From Sphaerisporangium sp. TRM90804 (GTDB lineage: Bacteria; Actinomycetota; Actinomycetes; Streptosporangiales; Streptosporangiaceae): a stretch of 64,000 nucleotides of DNA. Location of the stretch: positions 1-64,000 of the forward strand of contig NZ_JARWAC010000005.1 of assembly GCF_029846175.1 (NCBI RefSeq), in the 5' to 3' direction. The notes beneath the pieces are model-generated. The model made no database searches. It was given only the letters and a program-made list of their open reading frames with translations, and had not been told where the DNA came from. Positions 9,188 to 17,736 of this stretch are shown here, one piece after another. How positions within the stretch are numbered: position 1 is the stretch's first letter; the number at the start of each line of letters is the position of its first letter. A program made the position numbers and the translations under genes.

Positions 9188-10917
9188 ATCGCGCTCTCCG
9201 CGGTCAGCTGGGACTCCACGATCTCGACGTAGGTCGGGCAGGAGTCCAGCAGTCGGTCGTGGGTGCCGATGCCGGCGATCACACCGTCGTCCAGCACGAT
9301 GATCTGGTCGGCGTCGGCGATGGTCGACACCCGCTGGCCGACGATGACGACGGCGGCCTCGGCGGTGTGCGGGCGCAGGGCGGCGCGCAGCCGGGCGTCG
9401 GTCGTCAGGTCCAGCGCCGAGAAGGAGTCGTCGAACAGGTAGATCTCGGGCTTGCTGACCAGCGCGCGGGCGATCGAGAGCCGCTGCCGCTGCCCGCCTG
9501 ACACGTTCGTGCCGCCCTGGGTGATGGGCGCCTCCAGGCCCTCGGGCATCGCCTCGACGAAGTCGCGAGCCTGGGCGACGTCCAGCGCCTCCCACAGCTC
9601 GTCGTCGGTGGCGGCCGGATTGCCGTACCGGAGGTTGCTCGCGACCGTGCCGGTGAACAGGTACGGCTTCTGCGGCACCAGCCCGATGCGGGTCCAGAGC
9701 ATCTGGGGCGCCAGGTCGCGGACGTCGACGCCGTCGACCGACACCGTGCCCGACGTGGCGTCGAACAGCCGGGGCACGAGCGAGACCAGCGTCGTCTTGC
9801 CCGAGCCCGTGCTGCCGATGATGGCGGTGGTCTGCCCGGCGACGGCGCGGAAGGAGATGCCGGACAGCACCGGCGCCGCGGCGCCCGGGTAGCGGAACCC
9901 GACGTCACGCAGCTCCAGCTCGGCCCGCTTGCGCACCTCCCGTACGGGCCGCTCGGGCGGGCGCACCGACGACTCGGTGTCCAGCACCTCGCCGATGCGC
10001 TCGGCGCAGACGGCGGCCCGCGGGATCATGATCGAGATGAAGGTCGCCATCATCATCGAGGTGAGGATCTGCATCAGGTACATGAGGAACGCGGTGAGCG
10101 CGCCGATCCCCATCTCGCCGCTGTTCACGCGGGCCGCTCCGAACCACAGGACGGCGACGCTGGAGACGTTCAGGATCAGCATCACCGTGGGGAAGATGAG
10201 CGCGGTCAGCCGCCCGACGCTCAGCGCGGTCCCGGTGAGCGCGTCGTTGGCCTCGGCGAACCGGCGGGTCTCCTCGCGTTCGCGGACGAAGGCCCGCACG
10301 ACGCGGATGCCGGTGAGCTGCTCGCGCAGCACCCGGTTGACCTCGTCGATGCGGGTCTGCATCGCACGGAACTGCGGCACCATGCGCGAGACGATCAGGC
10401 CGATGGACACCAGCAGCGCCGGGACGCAGACCAGCATGAGCCAGGACAGGCCGACGTCCTGGCGCAGCGCCATGACGACGCCTCCGACGCCCATGATGGG
10501 CGCGGCGACCAGCATCGTGCAGGTCATCACCACGAGCATCTGGACCTGCTGGACGTCGTTGGTGCTGCGGGTGATCAGCGACGGCGCGCCGAACTGGGCG
10601 ACCTCGCGGGCGGAGAACCCGCCCACCCGGTGGAAGACGGCGGACCTGACGTCCCGCCCGAACCCGGCCGCCACCTTGGACCCGTAGTACACCGCGGCGA
10701 CGGCGCAGGCGATCTGCATGAGCGACACGGTGAGCATCCAGCCGCCGCTGGACAGGATGTAACCGGTGTCGCCGACGGCGACGCCGCGGTCGATGATGTC
10801 GGCGTTCAGGCTGGGCAGGTACAGCGACGCGATCGTGCCGACCAGCTGGAACACCACCACGGCGACCAGCGCCGGCGTGTAGGGCCGCAGGTGGACGCGC
10901 AGCAGCCGGCTCAGCAC
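9184..10917 (-). CDS. ABC exporter subunit with degenerate ATP site
   Basis: A 577-residue half-transporter, first in the operon. Six membrane helices (about 15-300) precede an ATPase domain with intact Walker A 'GSTGSGKTT' (368-376) and signature 'NVSGGQRQ' (471-478). Walker B reads 'IYLFDD', with Asp497 where the catalytic Glu should be, and the switch position is Gln528 ('VGQRVST') instead of His. The same D/Q pair marks the degenerate site of TM287 in the known heterodimer TM287/288. It works with the overlapping downstream subunit. The start is a GTG at 10917 with a weak ribosome site. A 15-base palindrome lies 57 bases upstream. Confidence 0.92.
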   Translation of the reverse strand: MLSRLLRVHLRPYTPALVAVVVFQLVGTIASLYLPSLNADIIDRGVAVGDTGYILSSGGWMLTVSLMQIACAVAAVYYGSKVAAGFGRDVRSAVFHRVGGFSAREVAQFGAPSLITRSTNDVQQVQMLVVMTCTMLVAAPIMGVGGVVMALRQDVGLSWLMLVCVPALLVSIGLIVSRMVPQFRAMQTRIDEVNRVLREQLTGIRVVRAFVREREETRRFAEANDALTGTALSVGRLTALIFPTVMLILNVSSVAVLWFGAARVNSGEMGIGALTAFLMYLMQILTSMMMATFISIMIPRAAVCAERIGEVLDTESSVRPPERPVREVRKRAELELRDVGFRYPGAAAPVLSGISFRAVAGQTTAIIGSTGSGKTTLVSLVPRLFDATSGTVSVDGVDVRDLAPQMLWTRIGLVPQKPYLFTGTVASNLRYGNPAATDDELWEALDVAQARDFVEAMPEGLEAPITQGGTNVSGGQRQRLSIARALVSKPEIYLFDDSFSALDLTTDARLRAALRPHTAEAAVVIVGQRVSTIADADQIIVLDDGVIAGIGTHDRLLDSCPTYVEIVESQLTAESAI

Positions 10918-10973
10918 GGGCGTGCCCGGGCCGCTCGGCGTGTGGAAATCACGCGGGCAACGCTATATGAGCA

Positions 10974-10988
10974 CGTAGGTCACCTACG
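10974..10988. promoter_or_regulatory. Operator-like palindrome upstream of ABC exporter
   Basis: 'cgtaggt-c-acctacg' is a perfect 7-bp inverted repeat with a one-base centre, placed 57-71 bases before the exporter start. On the minus strand a TATA-like 'catatag' follows it immediately, so a bound repressor would cover the promoter. The adjacent ROK regulator is one candidate binder, but that is inference. Confidence 0.5.
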
Positions 10989-11070
10989 CCTGGTTTTTCA
11001 GCGGCGTAGCGAGCCGGTCGTCCGGCGGTTTCGCGGGTCCGGGGCCGCCGAGCGCCGGTTGGTATCCTCA

Positions 11071-11100
11071 CGGTGCGACAGGATCGGTTCTGTCGCACCG
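11071..11100. promoter_or_regulatory. 11-bp inverted repeat upstream of ROK regulator
   Basis: 'cggtgcgacag' (11071-11081) and 'ctgtcgcaccg' (11090-11100) form perfect arms around 8 bases, 70 bases before the ROK start. It could be an operator for the regulator itself, or a hairpin in its 5' leader. Confidence 0.55.
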
Positions 11101-11170
11101 CGACCGGCCCGGGCACCCGTGCCGTCGCGGCGCACGACGATGACAGCCCCCGAGTCGTCAGGATCCCCAC

Positions 11171-12403
11171 ATGCCGAAAGCCGGTCGGTCCCAGGAGGAG
11201 ATTCGCCGGCACAATCTGGGCGCCCTGCTCCGGCACGTGCACCTCGGCGGCCCGGCCTCCCGCACCACGCTGGCGGGCCGCATGGGGCTCAACCGCAGCA
11301 CCATCATGGGCCTCACGGCCGAGCTGACCTCGGCCGGCCTGGTGCGCGAGGAACTGCCCGGGGACACCGGCAAGGCGGGCAGGCCGTCCCTGGTGGTCCG
11401 GCCGGAGTCCGAGCGGGTGTACGCCCTGGCCTTCGACGTCCGCGTCGACCGGCTCGTGGCCGCCAAGGTGGGGCTGGGCGGGACGATCCTCGACCGCCGG
11501 GAGGCCGTCAGGCCGCGCGCCGGGGCCGACCTCCACGACGTGGTGGGGGTGCTGGCCGGGTTCGCCCGCCGCATGCAGCGGGAGGCGGGCGCCGGCTCGG
11601 TGTGCGCCGGGGTCGCGGCGGCCTACTGCGGCATGATCCGGCCCGGTGACGGGATGGTGCGTTTCGGGCCGAACATGGGCTGGGTCGACCAGGCCTTCGG
11701 CACCGAACTGGGCCTGAGGCTGGGCCTCGGGCTGCCGGTCGCGGTGGGCAACGAGGCCCACCTGGGCGCGCTGGCCGAGCACCAGCGCGGCGCGGGGGTC
11801 GGCTTCCAGAACCTCATCTACCTGCACGGGGACGTCGGCGTGGGCGGCGGCATCATCGTCGGCGGCAAACTGCTGGACGGCGACGGCGGGTACGGCTGCG
11901 AGCTCGGGCACATGATGGTGAACCCATACAACGGCCGGCCGTGCGGGTGCGGCTCGCGAGGCTGCCTGGAGGCGGAGGTCGGCGAGCAGGCCCTTATCGA
12001 CGCCGCCGGCCGCTCATCCGAGCTGACCGGCCGCGACGGCGTACGAGCCGTCGTCGACGCCGCCGCCCGCGGCGACACCGCGGCCCGCGACGCGCTGCGC
12101 CGGATCGGCGACTGGCTCGGCATCGGGGTGGCGAACCTCATCAACCTGTTCAACCCCGGCCTGGTGATCTTCGGCGGCATGCTGCGCGAGGTCTACCAGG
12201 GCGCGGCGCCCCAGGTACACAGCCGGGTGGCGGCCAACGTCCTGGTGATCTCCCGCGAGCGGGTACAACTGCGCACCTCGGCCCTCGGAGACGACGCCAC
12301 CCTGATCGGCGCCGCCGAACTCGCCTTCTCCAACCTCCTCACCGACCCCCTGGGCGTGCTCGCCTCATCAGCCCTCGCCCCGCACGACGCCATGACCGGC
12401 TAG
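11171..12403 (+). CDS. ROK family transcriptional regulator
   Basis: A 410-residue protein with an N-terminal winged helix ('RTTLAGRMGLNRSTIMGLTAEL', shown in part, about 31-52) and a ROK sugar-binding domain. The ROK signature is intact: 'ELGH' (244-247) and the zinc motif 'CGCGSRGC' (258-265). In ROK sugar kinases the catalytic Asp sits in an 'NDA' motif; here it reads 'GNEAHLG' with Glu195. With the DNA-binding domain this points to a sugar-responsive repressor (XylR/NagC/Mlc type) rather than a kinase. It is divergent from the ABC exporter operon, with two inverted repeats between them. Good 'aggag' upstream-proximal region but the ribosome site is ordinary. Confidence 0.88.
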   Translation: MPKAGRSQEEIRRHNLGALLRHVHLGGPASRTTLAGRMGLNRSTIMGLTAELTSAGLVREELPGDTGKAGRPSLVVRPESERVYALAFDVRVDRLVAAKVGLGGTILDRREAVRPRAGADLHDVVGVLAGFARRMQREAGAGSVCAGVAAAYCGMIRPGDGMVRFGPNMGWVDQAFGTELGLRLGLGLPVAVGNEAHLGALAEHQRGAGVGFQNLIYLHGDVGVGGGIIVGGKLLDGDGGYGCELGHMMVNPYNGRPCGCGSRGCLEAEVGEQALIDAAGRSSELTGRDGVRAVVDAAARGDTAARDALRRIGDWLGIGVANLINLFNPGLVIFGGMLREVYQGAAPQVHSRVAANVLVISRERVQLRTSALGDDATLIGAAELAFSNLLTDPLGVLASSALAPHDAMTG

Positions 12404-12478
12404 GTCACGCGGGAGCCGCCCCACGTCGGTGTGATCCTCGGAAACGCGCGGCAGGAGCGAGCGCCGCCCGGAGCCGGG

Positions 12479-13441
12479 TCAGTGTTCGGCGTTCAGGTGG
12501 GGCAGGACCTCGGTGGCGATCAGCTCCAGGTGGTCGAGGTCTGACATCTCGGTCAGGCGTAGGTGTACCCGGGTCACGCCTATCTCGGCGAACTCGCCGA
12601 TGCGCTGGACGAGCTGGGCGGGCGAGCCGACCACCGGGTCCTCCGGGGGGAGGGCGCTCGCCTCGTGCAGCGGGGCGGCACGGCGCCGGGCTTCGGCGTC
12701 GGTGCGCCCGATCGCGACGACGATCCCCGCAGAGAGCACGAGCGGGGGGCGGCCGGCGGCGGCCCGGCCGACGCGCTCACCGGCCTCGGCGACCCGCGCG
12801 AACGCTTCGGCGGTCACCTCCACCGTCTTGAACGGCATGTTGAACTCGTCCGCGTAACGGGCGGCCAGCTCGGGAGTGCGCTTCGGCCCGCCGCCGCCGA
12901 CGATGATCGGCGGGCCCGGCGTCTGCACCGGCTTGGGCAGGGCGGGCGCGTCGACCAGCCGGTAGTGGTCGCCCTGGTAGCTGAACCCCTCGCCGGCCGG
13001 GGTGCCCCAGAAGCCGGTGATGACGGCGAGCTGCTCCTCCAGGCGGTCGAAGCGCTCACCGGTCCGGGGGAACGGGATGCCGTGCGAGATGTGCTCACGC
13101 TCGTACCAGCCGGCGCCGAGGCCCAGCTCGACCCGGCCGCCGCTCATCTGGTCCACCTGCGCGACCATCACGGCCAGCGGCCCGGGCAGCCGGAAGGTCA
13201 CCGGGCTGACCAGCGTGCCGAGCCGGATGCGCGAGGTGTCCCTGGCGAGGCCGGCCAGCGTCAGCCAGGCGTCCGTCGGGCCGGGCAGGCCGCCGCCGGA
13301 CTCCAGCGACATCGACCGGTAGTGGTCCGCGCGGAAGAAGCCCTCGAAACCGCCGTCCTCGGCCAGCCGGGCCAGCCGCAGCTGGTCGTCGTAGGTGGCG
13401 CCGCGGTGAGGCTCGGTGAAGACGCAGACCCGCATGCTCAC
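12479..13441 (-). CDS. LLM class flavin/F420-dependent oxidoreductase
   Basis: A 320-residue luciferase-like monooxygenase with typical motifs: 'LARLAEDGGFEGFFRADHY' near the N-terminus, 'SRIRLGTLVSPVTFRLPG', 'GGRVELGLGAGWYE', and 'PIIVGGGGPKRTPELAARY' in the second half. The family name covers FMN (SsuD-like) and F420 (TIGR03560-like) enzymes; the 'MRVCVFTEPHRGATYDDQLRLA' style opening (partial) favours the F420 group. Its GTG start overlaps the stop of the upstream transporter ATPase (GTGA), so it is made together with the uptake system and probably acts on the imported compound. An ATG two codons in is an alternative start. Confidence 0.85.
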   Translation of the reverse strand: MSMRVCVFTEPHRGATYDDQLRLARLAEDGGFEGFFRADHYRSMSLESGGGLPGPTDAWLTLAGLARDTSRIRLGTLVSPVTFRLPGPLAVMVAQVDQMSGGRVELGLGAGWYEREHISHGIPFPRTGERFDRLEEQLAVITGFWGTPAGEGFSYQGDHYRLVDAPALPKPVQTPGPPIIVGGGGPKRTPELAARYADEFNMPFKTVEVTAEAFARVAEAGERVGRAAAGRPPLVLSAGIVVAIGRTDAEARRRAAPLHEASALPPEDPVVGSPAQLVQRIGEFAEIGVTRVHLRLTEMSDLDHLELIATEVLPHLNAEH

Positions 13442-14220
13442 CGTCCCTTCTCCGCCGCCGCGGGGATGTCCCGCTCCATCAGCAGTTCGTGCAGGTCGGC
13501 GCTGGACCGGGCGACCTCTTCCAGGTGCGCGTTGCGGCCCAGGCCGCGGGGTCGCGGGATGTCTATGGCGACCACCTCGCGGACGCGGCCGGGTCGCGGG
13601 CTGAGCACCACCACCCGGTCGGCCAGCAGCACCGCCTCGTCGATGGAGTGGGTGACGAAGACGATGGTGGCCGCGTTCTCCATGTGCAGGCGTTGCAGTT
13701 CGACCGACAGCTCCTCGCGGGTGAGCGCGTCGAGCGCGGAGAACGGCTCGTCCATCAGCATCACCCGTGGCTCGCCGATGAGCGACCGGCAGAGGGCTAC
13801 CCGCTGCTGCATGCCGCCGGAGAGCTCGTGCGGCAGGCGCTTCTCGAAGCCGCCCAGCCCCACCATGTCCAGCAGCCGCCGGGCGCGCTCACGGTACACC
13901 GCCCGCGGCCCGCCGAAGATCTCGGCCGGCAGCAGCACGTTGTCGAGCACCGACCGCCAGGGCAGCAGCGCGGGCCGCTGGAACAGCATCGCGATGTCAC
14001 GGCGCGCCTTGGTCACCCGCTCCCCCGCGACGGTGATCTCGCCTTCGGTGACGGGCAGCAGGCCGGCGACGAGCCGCAGCAGAGTGGACTTGCCGCAGCC
14101 CGACCGGCCGACGACCGCGACGAACTCGCCCTCCGCCACATCCAGGTCGATGCCCCGCAGGGCCTCCACCGTGCCGGACCGCCCGGTGAAGGTACGGGAG
14201 ACACCGGTCAGTCGGATCAT
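13438..14220 (-). CDS. ABC transporter ATP-binding protein, nitrate/sulfonate/taurine type
   Basis: A 260-residue ATPase of the SsuB/TauB/NrtD group. Walker A 'GRSGCGKST' (38-46), Q-loop 'LFQRPALLPW', signature 'LSGGMQQR' (133-140), Walker B 'VMLMDE' (153-158) and switch His191 are all intact. It is the first gene of a two-gene minus-strand unit with the LLM oxidoreductase. The matching binding protein and permease are divergently transcribed on the other side of a 245-base intergenic region, so the complete importer is split over two units. Confidence 0.9.
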   Translation of the reverse strand: MIRLTGVSRTFTGRSGTVEALRGIDLDVAEGEFVAVVGRSGCGKSTLLRLVAGLLPVTEGEITVAGERVTKARRDIAMLFQRPALLPWRSVLDNVLLPAEIFGGPRAVYRERARRLLDMVGLGGFEKRLPHELSGGMQQRVALCRSLIGEPRVMLMDEPFSALDALTREELSVELQRLHMENAATIVFVTHSIDEAVLLADRVVVLSPRPGRVREVVAIDIPRPRGLGRNAHLEEVARSSADLHELLMERDIPAAAEKGR

Positions 14221-14465
14221 CGGGCAGGCTCCCCAACCAGCGGACCGCGGTTTACGTCGCGACCAGAGTATCGAGGATTACCCGGCAAAATGCATCCCTG
14301 GCATGCGAAGTCGCTTAGCTGCCGTTTTGCGTGCTGACATGACTGGCATCCCAACCGTGTTCCCTCGTACGCTTGCACCAAGATCTTCGCGCGCGGGGCC
14401 CACCCCCGACCCCGGCTCGCATCCCCTCCGTCGGTCCGGTGCCGCCGGTCGAAAGAAACGGTGTC

Positions 14466-15497
14466 ATGAGAAAGCTCACCCGTCTGGCCTCCATCCTGAC
14501 CCTGGCCGCGACGACCGTCGCCATGACCGGTTGCGGGAATTCCGACAATCCGGACACAGCTAGCGAGACTCCCGCAAAGGCGCTTGAGAAAGTCACCTAT
14601 CTCACGTCGTTCGGGAATTTCGGCAGGGACGCGTACGCCTGGGTGGCCAAGGAGAAGGGCTTCTTCGCGGACGCCGGGTTCGAGGTGGACGTCAAACCCG
14701 GAGGCGGCACGGGCGACAACATCACCAAGGTCGAGGCCGGCGCGGCGATGTTCACCCCGGTCGACCTCACCGGCCTTCTGCTGGCCCGTGGGGCGGGCGG
14801 CGCCAAGGGCGTCACCGTGGTGGCCGGCATCCAGCAGAACACCATGGCCGCGATCATCGCTCTCGAAGGCAGCGAGATCGCCGGCCCCAAGGATCTGGAG
14901 GGCAAGACCCTCGCCGACACTCCCAGCTCCGTGGTGCGCAACCTGTTCCCCACCTACGCGAAGATGGCCGGCGTCGACGCCTCCAAGGTCAAGTGGGTCA
15001 ACGGCTCCCCGGCGAACCTGATCGGCCTGCTCGCGGGCGGGTCGGTGGCCGGCATCGGCCAGTTCGTCGTCGGCAAGCCGACCGTGGAGTCGGTCGCCAA
15101 GGGCAAGAAGGCGGTGGTGCTGCCGTACAGCGACGTGATGAGCGACCTGTACGGCAACGCGCTCGTGACCTCCACGAAGATCGCGAGCGAGAAGCCCGAC
15201 ATGGTCAAGCGGTTCACCGCCGCCCTGCTCAAGGGCCTCGTGTACAGCATCGAGAACCCCCAGGAGACCGGGACGATCCTGCAGAAGAACGTGCCGGCGT
15301 CGGCTGCGGCACCGGCGGCCGCCGAGGCCGAGCTGATGGCGGCGTTCGTCCGTCCGGAGGGTTCGAGCGCGGCGCCCGGCACGGTCGACACCGAGCGGGT
15401 CGGCCGCACCATCGAGATGCTGACCACCGCCGGCGCGATCCCGTCCGGCCTCACCCCCGATCAGGTCGTCAACACGAGCCTGACCCCGAAGTCCTGA
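14466..15497 (+). CDS. ABC transporter substrate-binding lipoprotein (NMT1/THI5-like)
   Basis: A 343-residue protein. It has a lipoprotein signal peptide with the lipobox 'MTGC' (Cys23), then an NMT1/THI5/SsuA-like fold: 'FGRDAYAWVAKEKGFF' near the start of the mature domain, 'GPKDLEGKTLADTP' in the hinge region and a C-terminal lobe ending in helices. The family binds small ligands such as alkanesulfonates, nitrate, taurine or pyrimidine precursors; the ligand cannot be read from sequence. The ATG at 14466 directly precedes the signal peptide and has a 'gaaaga' ribosome site; the frame is open 31 codons further upstream without meaning. It is followed by its permease after 82 bases. Confidence 0.88.
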   Translation: MRKLTRLASILTLAATTVAMTGCGNSDNPDTASETPAKALEKVTYLTSFGNFGRDAYAWVAKEKGFFADAGFEVDVKPGGGTGDNITKVEAGAAMFTPVDLTGLLLARGAGGAKGVTVVAGIQQNTMAAIIALEGSEIAGPKDLEGKTLADTPSSVVRNLFPTYAKMAGVDASKVKWVNGSPANLIGLLAGGSVAGIGQFVVGKPTVESVAKGKKAVVLPYSDVMSDLYGNALVTSTKIASEKPDMVKRFTAALLKGLVYSIENPQETGTILQKNVPASAAAPAAAEAELMAAFVRPEGSSAAPGTVDTERVGRTIEMLTTAGAIPSGLTPDQVVNTSLTPKS

Positions 15498-15579
15498 CCG
15501 CGCGCCCCGTGCGGAGGGACGCGCCCGCCGGACGATTCGCGGACAGGCCAGACCAGACGAGGAGACCGCGGACCACGCC

Positions 15580-16407
15580 ATGACCGAATCGAGCGAGGCC
15601 GGCCCCGCGCCGCGCGCCGGCGTACCCCGCGGGCTCGCGGGCGGGACGGCGGCCACGGCGGCGCTGCCGGTCCTGGGGCTGATCGTGGCGGTCACCGGCT
15701 GGTGGCTCGTCACCTCGGCCTTCCAGCTCGTCCACCCCGCGGTGCTGCCGCCCCCGCAGGACGTGCTGGCCGCGTTCGACGCCAGGTCCGCGGAGCTGCT
15801 CGACGGGCTGGTCGCCACGACGCTGGAGACCGTGGCCGGCTTCCTGATCTCCGCGGTCGCGGGGGTGCTGATCGGCCTCGCGCTGGCCGCCTCGCGGGTG
15901 GTCGAGCGGATGTTCTCCCCGCTGCTGGTGGCCGTCAACGCGGTGCCCAAGATCGCGCTGGGCCCGCTGCTGGTCGTCTCCCTCGGCTGGGGCCAGACGC
16001 CGATCCTGACCATGGTGGTCCTGCTCAGCTTCTTCCCGATCGTGCTCTCCACAGCGACCGGGCTGACCACCACCCCGTCCGACCTCGCCGAGCTGATCCG
16101 GTCCCTGGACGCGTCGCGCTGGCAGGCGTTCCGCAAGGTGCGCCTGCCCGCCGCGCTGCCGCAGATCTTCGTCGGCCTGAAGGTCGCCATGCCGCTGGCC
16201 GCGATCGGCGCGGTCATCGGCGAGTTCCAGGCCGGCGAAGGCGGCCTCGGCTACCAGATCGTCCAGTACAGCGGCGTCGCCGACAGCGCCACCGCCTGGG
16301 CGGCCATCGTCCTCATCGGCGTGATGAGCATCGTCCTGTACTTCGCCCTGGCCCTCACCGAACGCCTGGCCCTGCCCTGGGTCCGCGAGACCACGTCAGC
16401 CAGATGA
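15580..16407 (+). CDS. ABC transporter permease, nitrate/sulfonate/taurine type
   Basis: A 275-residue inner-membrane permease of the SsuC/TauC family with about six membrane segments. The EAA loop that docks on the ATPase is visible as 'ELIRSLDASRWQAFRKVRLP' near residues 168-187. It follows the binding protein in the same orientation and completes the importer whose ATPase lies on the opposite strand at 13438-14220. Confidence 0.88.
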   Translation: MTESSEAGPAPRAGVPRGLAGGTAATAALPVLGLIVAVTGWWLVTSAFQLVHPAVLPPPQDVLAAFDARSAELLDGLVATTLETVAGFLISAVAGVLIGLALAASRVVERMFSPLLVAVNAVPKIALGPLLVVSLGWGQTPILTMVVLLSFFPIVLSTATGLTTTPSDLAELIRSLDASRWQAFRKVRLPAALPQIFVGLKVAMPLAAIGAVIGEFQAGEGGLGYQIVQYSGVADSATAWAAIVLIGVMSIVLYFALALTERLALPWVRETTSAR

Positions 16408-16411
16408 GCGC

Positions 16412-16446
16412 CGCCCCGCTCACGCGTGGGCGGTCACGGCGGGGCG
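16412..16446. terminator. Hairpin between convergent permease and epimerase genes
   Basis: Arms 'cgccccgc' (16412-16419) and 'gcggggcg' (16439-16446) enclose a 19-base loop. It lies just after the permease stop and before the epimerase stop, so it may serve both. Confidence 0.4.
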
Positions 16447-16473
16447 CCGGCGCGCCTTGGGACCTGCCCGGTG

Positions 16474-17307
16474 TCACACGTGGTCTCGCCAGGAATGCCG
16501 CGGGGCGAAGCCGAGGACCTCGCGGGCGCTGTCGATCGCGAGCAGCGTCTCGAACGTCCCGAGGTCACGCCTGATCTCCACCCCGGGGAAGACCTCCCGC
16601 ATCAGTTCGGCCGACGGGCGGTTCATCACGGTGTCGGCGGCGGCGATGACGAAGCTCCGCGCGCCCTCGACGGGTGCGTCCAGGGCGAGCCGGCAGGACG
16701 CGGCGGCGTCCCGCGTGTCGATGTACCCCCACAGGTTCCACTTGCGAAGGAGCGGGTCGTCCCAGTAGCCGGGGAAGGCCTTGTAGTCCTCGGGGCCGAG
16801 GATGTTGGAGAAGCGCAGGGCCACGAACGGGATCCCCGACCACTGCGAGACGTGCTCGGCCAGGGTCTCGGTGACGACCTTGGACAGCGCGTACGTGGAG
16901 GTGGGGAAGGGATAGTGGCCCTCGTCGAGGGGAGCGTAACGCGGGGGCACGTCGAACGGCAGGCCGAGCGTGGTCTCGCTGGAGGCCCAGACCACGCGGT
17001 CGATCTCCAGCCCCGCGGCGGCCAGGAAGACGTTCGAGTTCATCACCGTGTTGGAGTTGAGGGTCTCGGCCGGGGTGCGGATCCCGGGGGCCGGGATGTT
17101 CGCCAGGTGGACGACGGCGTCGACACCGTGCAGGACCTCCACCGCCTGCCCGTAGTGGGTCAGGTCGGCCAGCAGCACCTCCACTCCCAGGTCCGCGGGC
17201 GCCGCCCTGACGTCGGTCGCCACGACCTCGTAGCCGTGGTCGAGCAGGTCGCGCACGACTGCCCGCCCCAGCTTGCCGCTCGCTCCTGTCACGCAGATCC
17301 TCGCCAT
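16474..17307 (-). CDS. NAD(P)-dependent epimerase/dehydratase family protein
   Basis: A 277-residue extended short-chain dehydrogenase. The Rossmann motif 'GASGKLG' is at residues 8-14, 'LANIP' ends the NAD-binding lobe, the Ser of the catalytic set lies in 'WASSETTLG' and the Tyr-Lys pair in 'STYALSK'. The ATG at 17307 has a strong 'aggagg' ribosome site; a 17-codon upstream extension is excluded. The family makes or modifies nucleotide sugars or reduces small carbonyls; there are no sugar genes next to it, so the substrate is open. Confidence 0.87.
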   Translation of the reverse strand: MARICVTGASGKLGRAVVRDLLDHGYEVVATDVRAAPADLGVEVLLADLTHYGQAVEVLHGVDAVVHLANIPAPGIRTPAETLNSNTVMNSNVFLAAAGLEIDRVVWASSETTLGLPFDVPPRYAPLDEGHYPFPTSTYALSKVVTETLAEHVSQWSGIPFVALRFSNILGPEDYKAFPGYWDDPLLRKWNLWGYIDTRDAAASCRLALDAPVEGARSFVIAAADTVMNRPSAELMREVFPGVEIRRDLGTFETLLAIDSAREVLGFAPRHSWRDHV

Positions 17308-17396
17308 CGTTCCTCCTGCGGTGAGCTGATCGCGGCGAGACTGTCGCGCCGAGGGCACCGTTCAGGAACAGGGTAGTGATCGTTGCGCGGGTCAGG

Positions 17397-17663
17397 TCAG
17401 GGGACGATCACCGTCCATTCCTTCAGGAAGGTCACCTCGTAGCCGTCGACGGCGGTGTACGGGTCGCGGGCGAGGATGCTTCGTACCTCGGCCTCGTCGT
17501 CGGCCTGGTAGACGTGCAGCGCGCCCGAGTCGTCGGCCCACGGGCCGGCCGTGAGCAGCGTGCCTTTCGACTGGAGTTCCCGCAGATGCTCGCGGTGGGC
17601 CGGGCGGACCGCCAGCCGGGCGTCGTCGTTCCGGAACGTCATGTGCAGTACGAATCTCGGCAT
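17397..17663 (-). CDS. YciI family protein
   Basis: An 88-residue protein matching the YCII-related ferredoxin-like domain: 'HREHLRELQSKGTLLTAGPW' with the conserved histidines, then 'EVRSILARDPYTAVDGYEV' with the family Asp-Pro-(F/Y). Members are small dimeric proteins sometimes fused to sigma factors or shown to be dehalogenase-like; the function here is unknown. It is divergent from the Crp-like regulator, 72 bases apart, with a shared inverted repeat. Confidence 0.85.
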   Translation of the reverse strand: MPRFVLHMTFRNDDARLAVRPAHREHLRELQSKGTLLTAGPWADDSGALHVYQADDEAEVRSILARDPYTAVDGYEVTFLKEWTVIVP

Positions 17664-17720
17664 GCGCGAACGCTACGAAAACCGCCCGGCGGCTGTCAGC
17701 GTCACCGGACACCGCGAAGG

Positions 17721-17736
17721 TGTATCACGGGATACA
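17721..17736. promoter_or_regulatory. Inverted repeat abutting the Crp-family gene start
   Basis: 'tgtatc-acgg-gataca' is a 6-bp perfect inverted repeat with a 4-base centre whose right arm touches the ATG at 17736. It sits in the 72-base divergent region and could be an autoregulatory operator blocking translation or early transcription. Confidence 0.45.

Noticed and set aside
7130-9232. 700-codon plus-strand ORF
   Set aside because: Antisense shadow of the ABC exporter gene, rich in His/Gln/Asp/Arg, a typical complementary-frame composition.
9188-9595. 136-codon N-terminal extension of the second ABC exporter subunit
   Set aside because: It translates the partner's ATPase domain in the wrong frame; the ATGA overlap at 9184-9187 marks the real start.
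14221-14465. TPP riboswitch before the NMT1/THI5-like binding protein
   Set aside because: No recognisable THI-box core (CUGAGA) in the leader.
14217-16217. 666-codon minus-strand ORF
   Set aside because: Antisense to the binding-protein and permease genes, with no family features.
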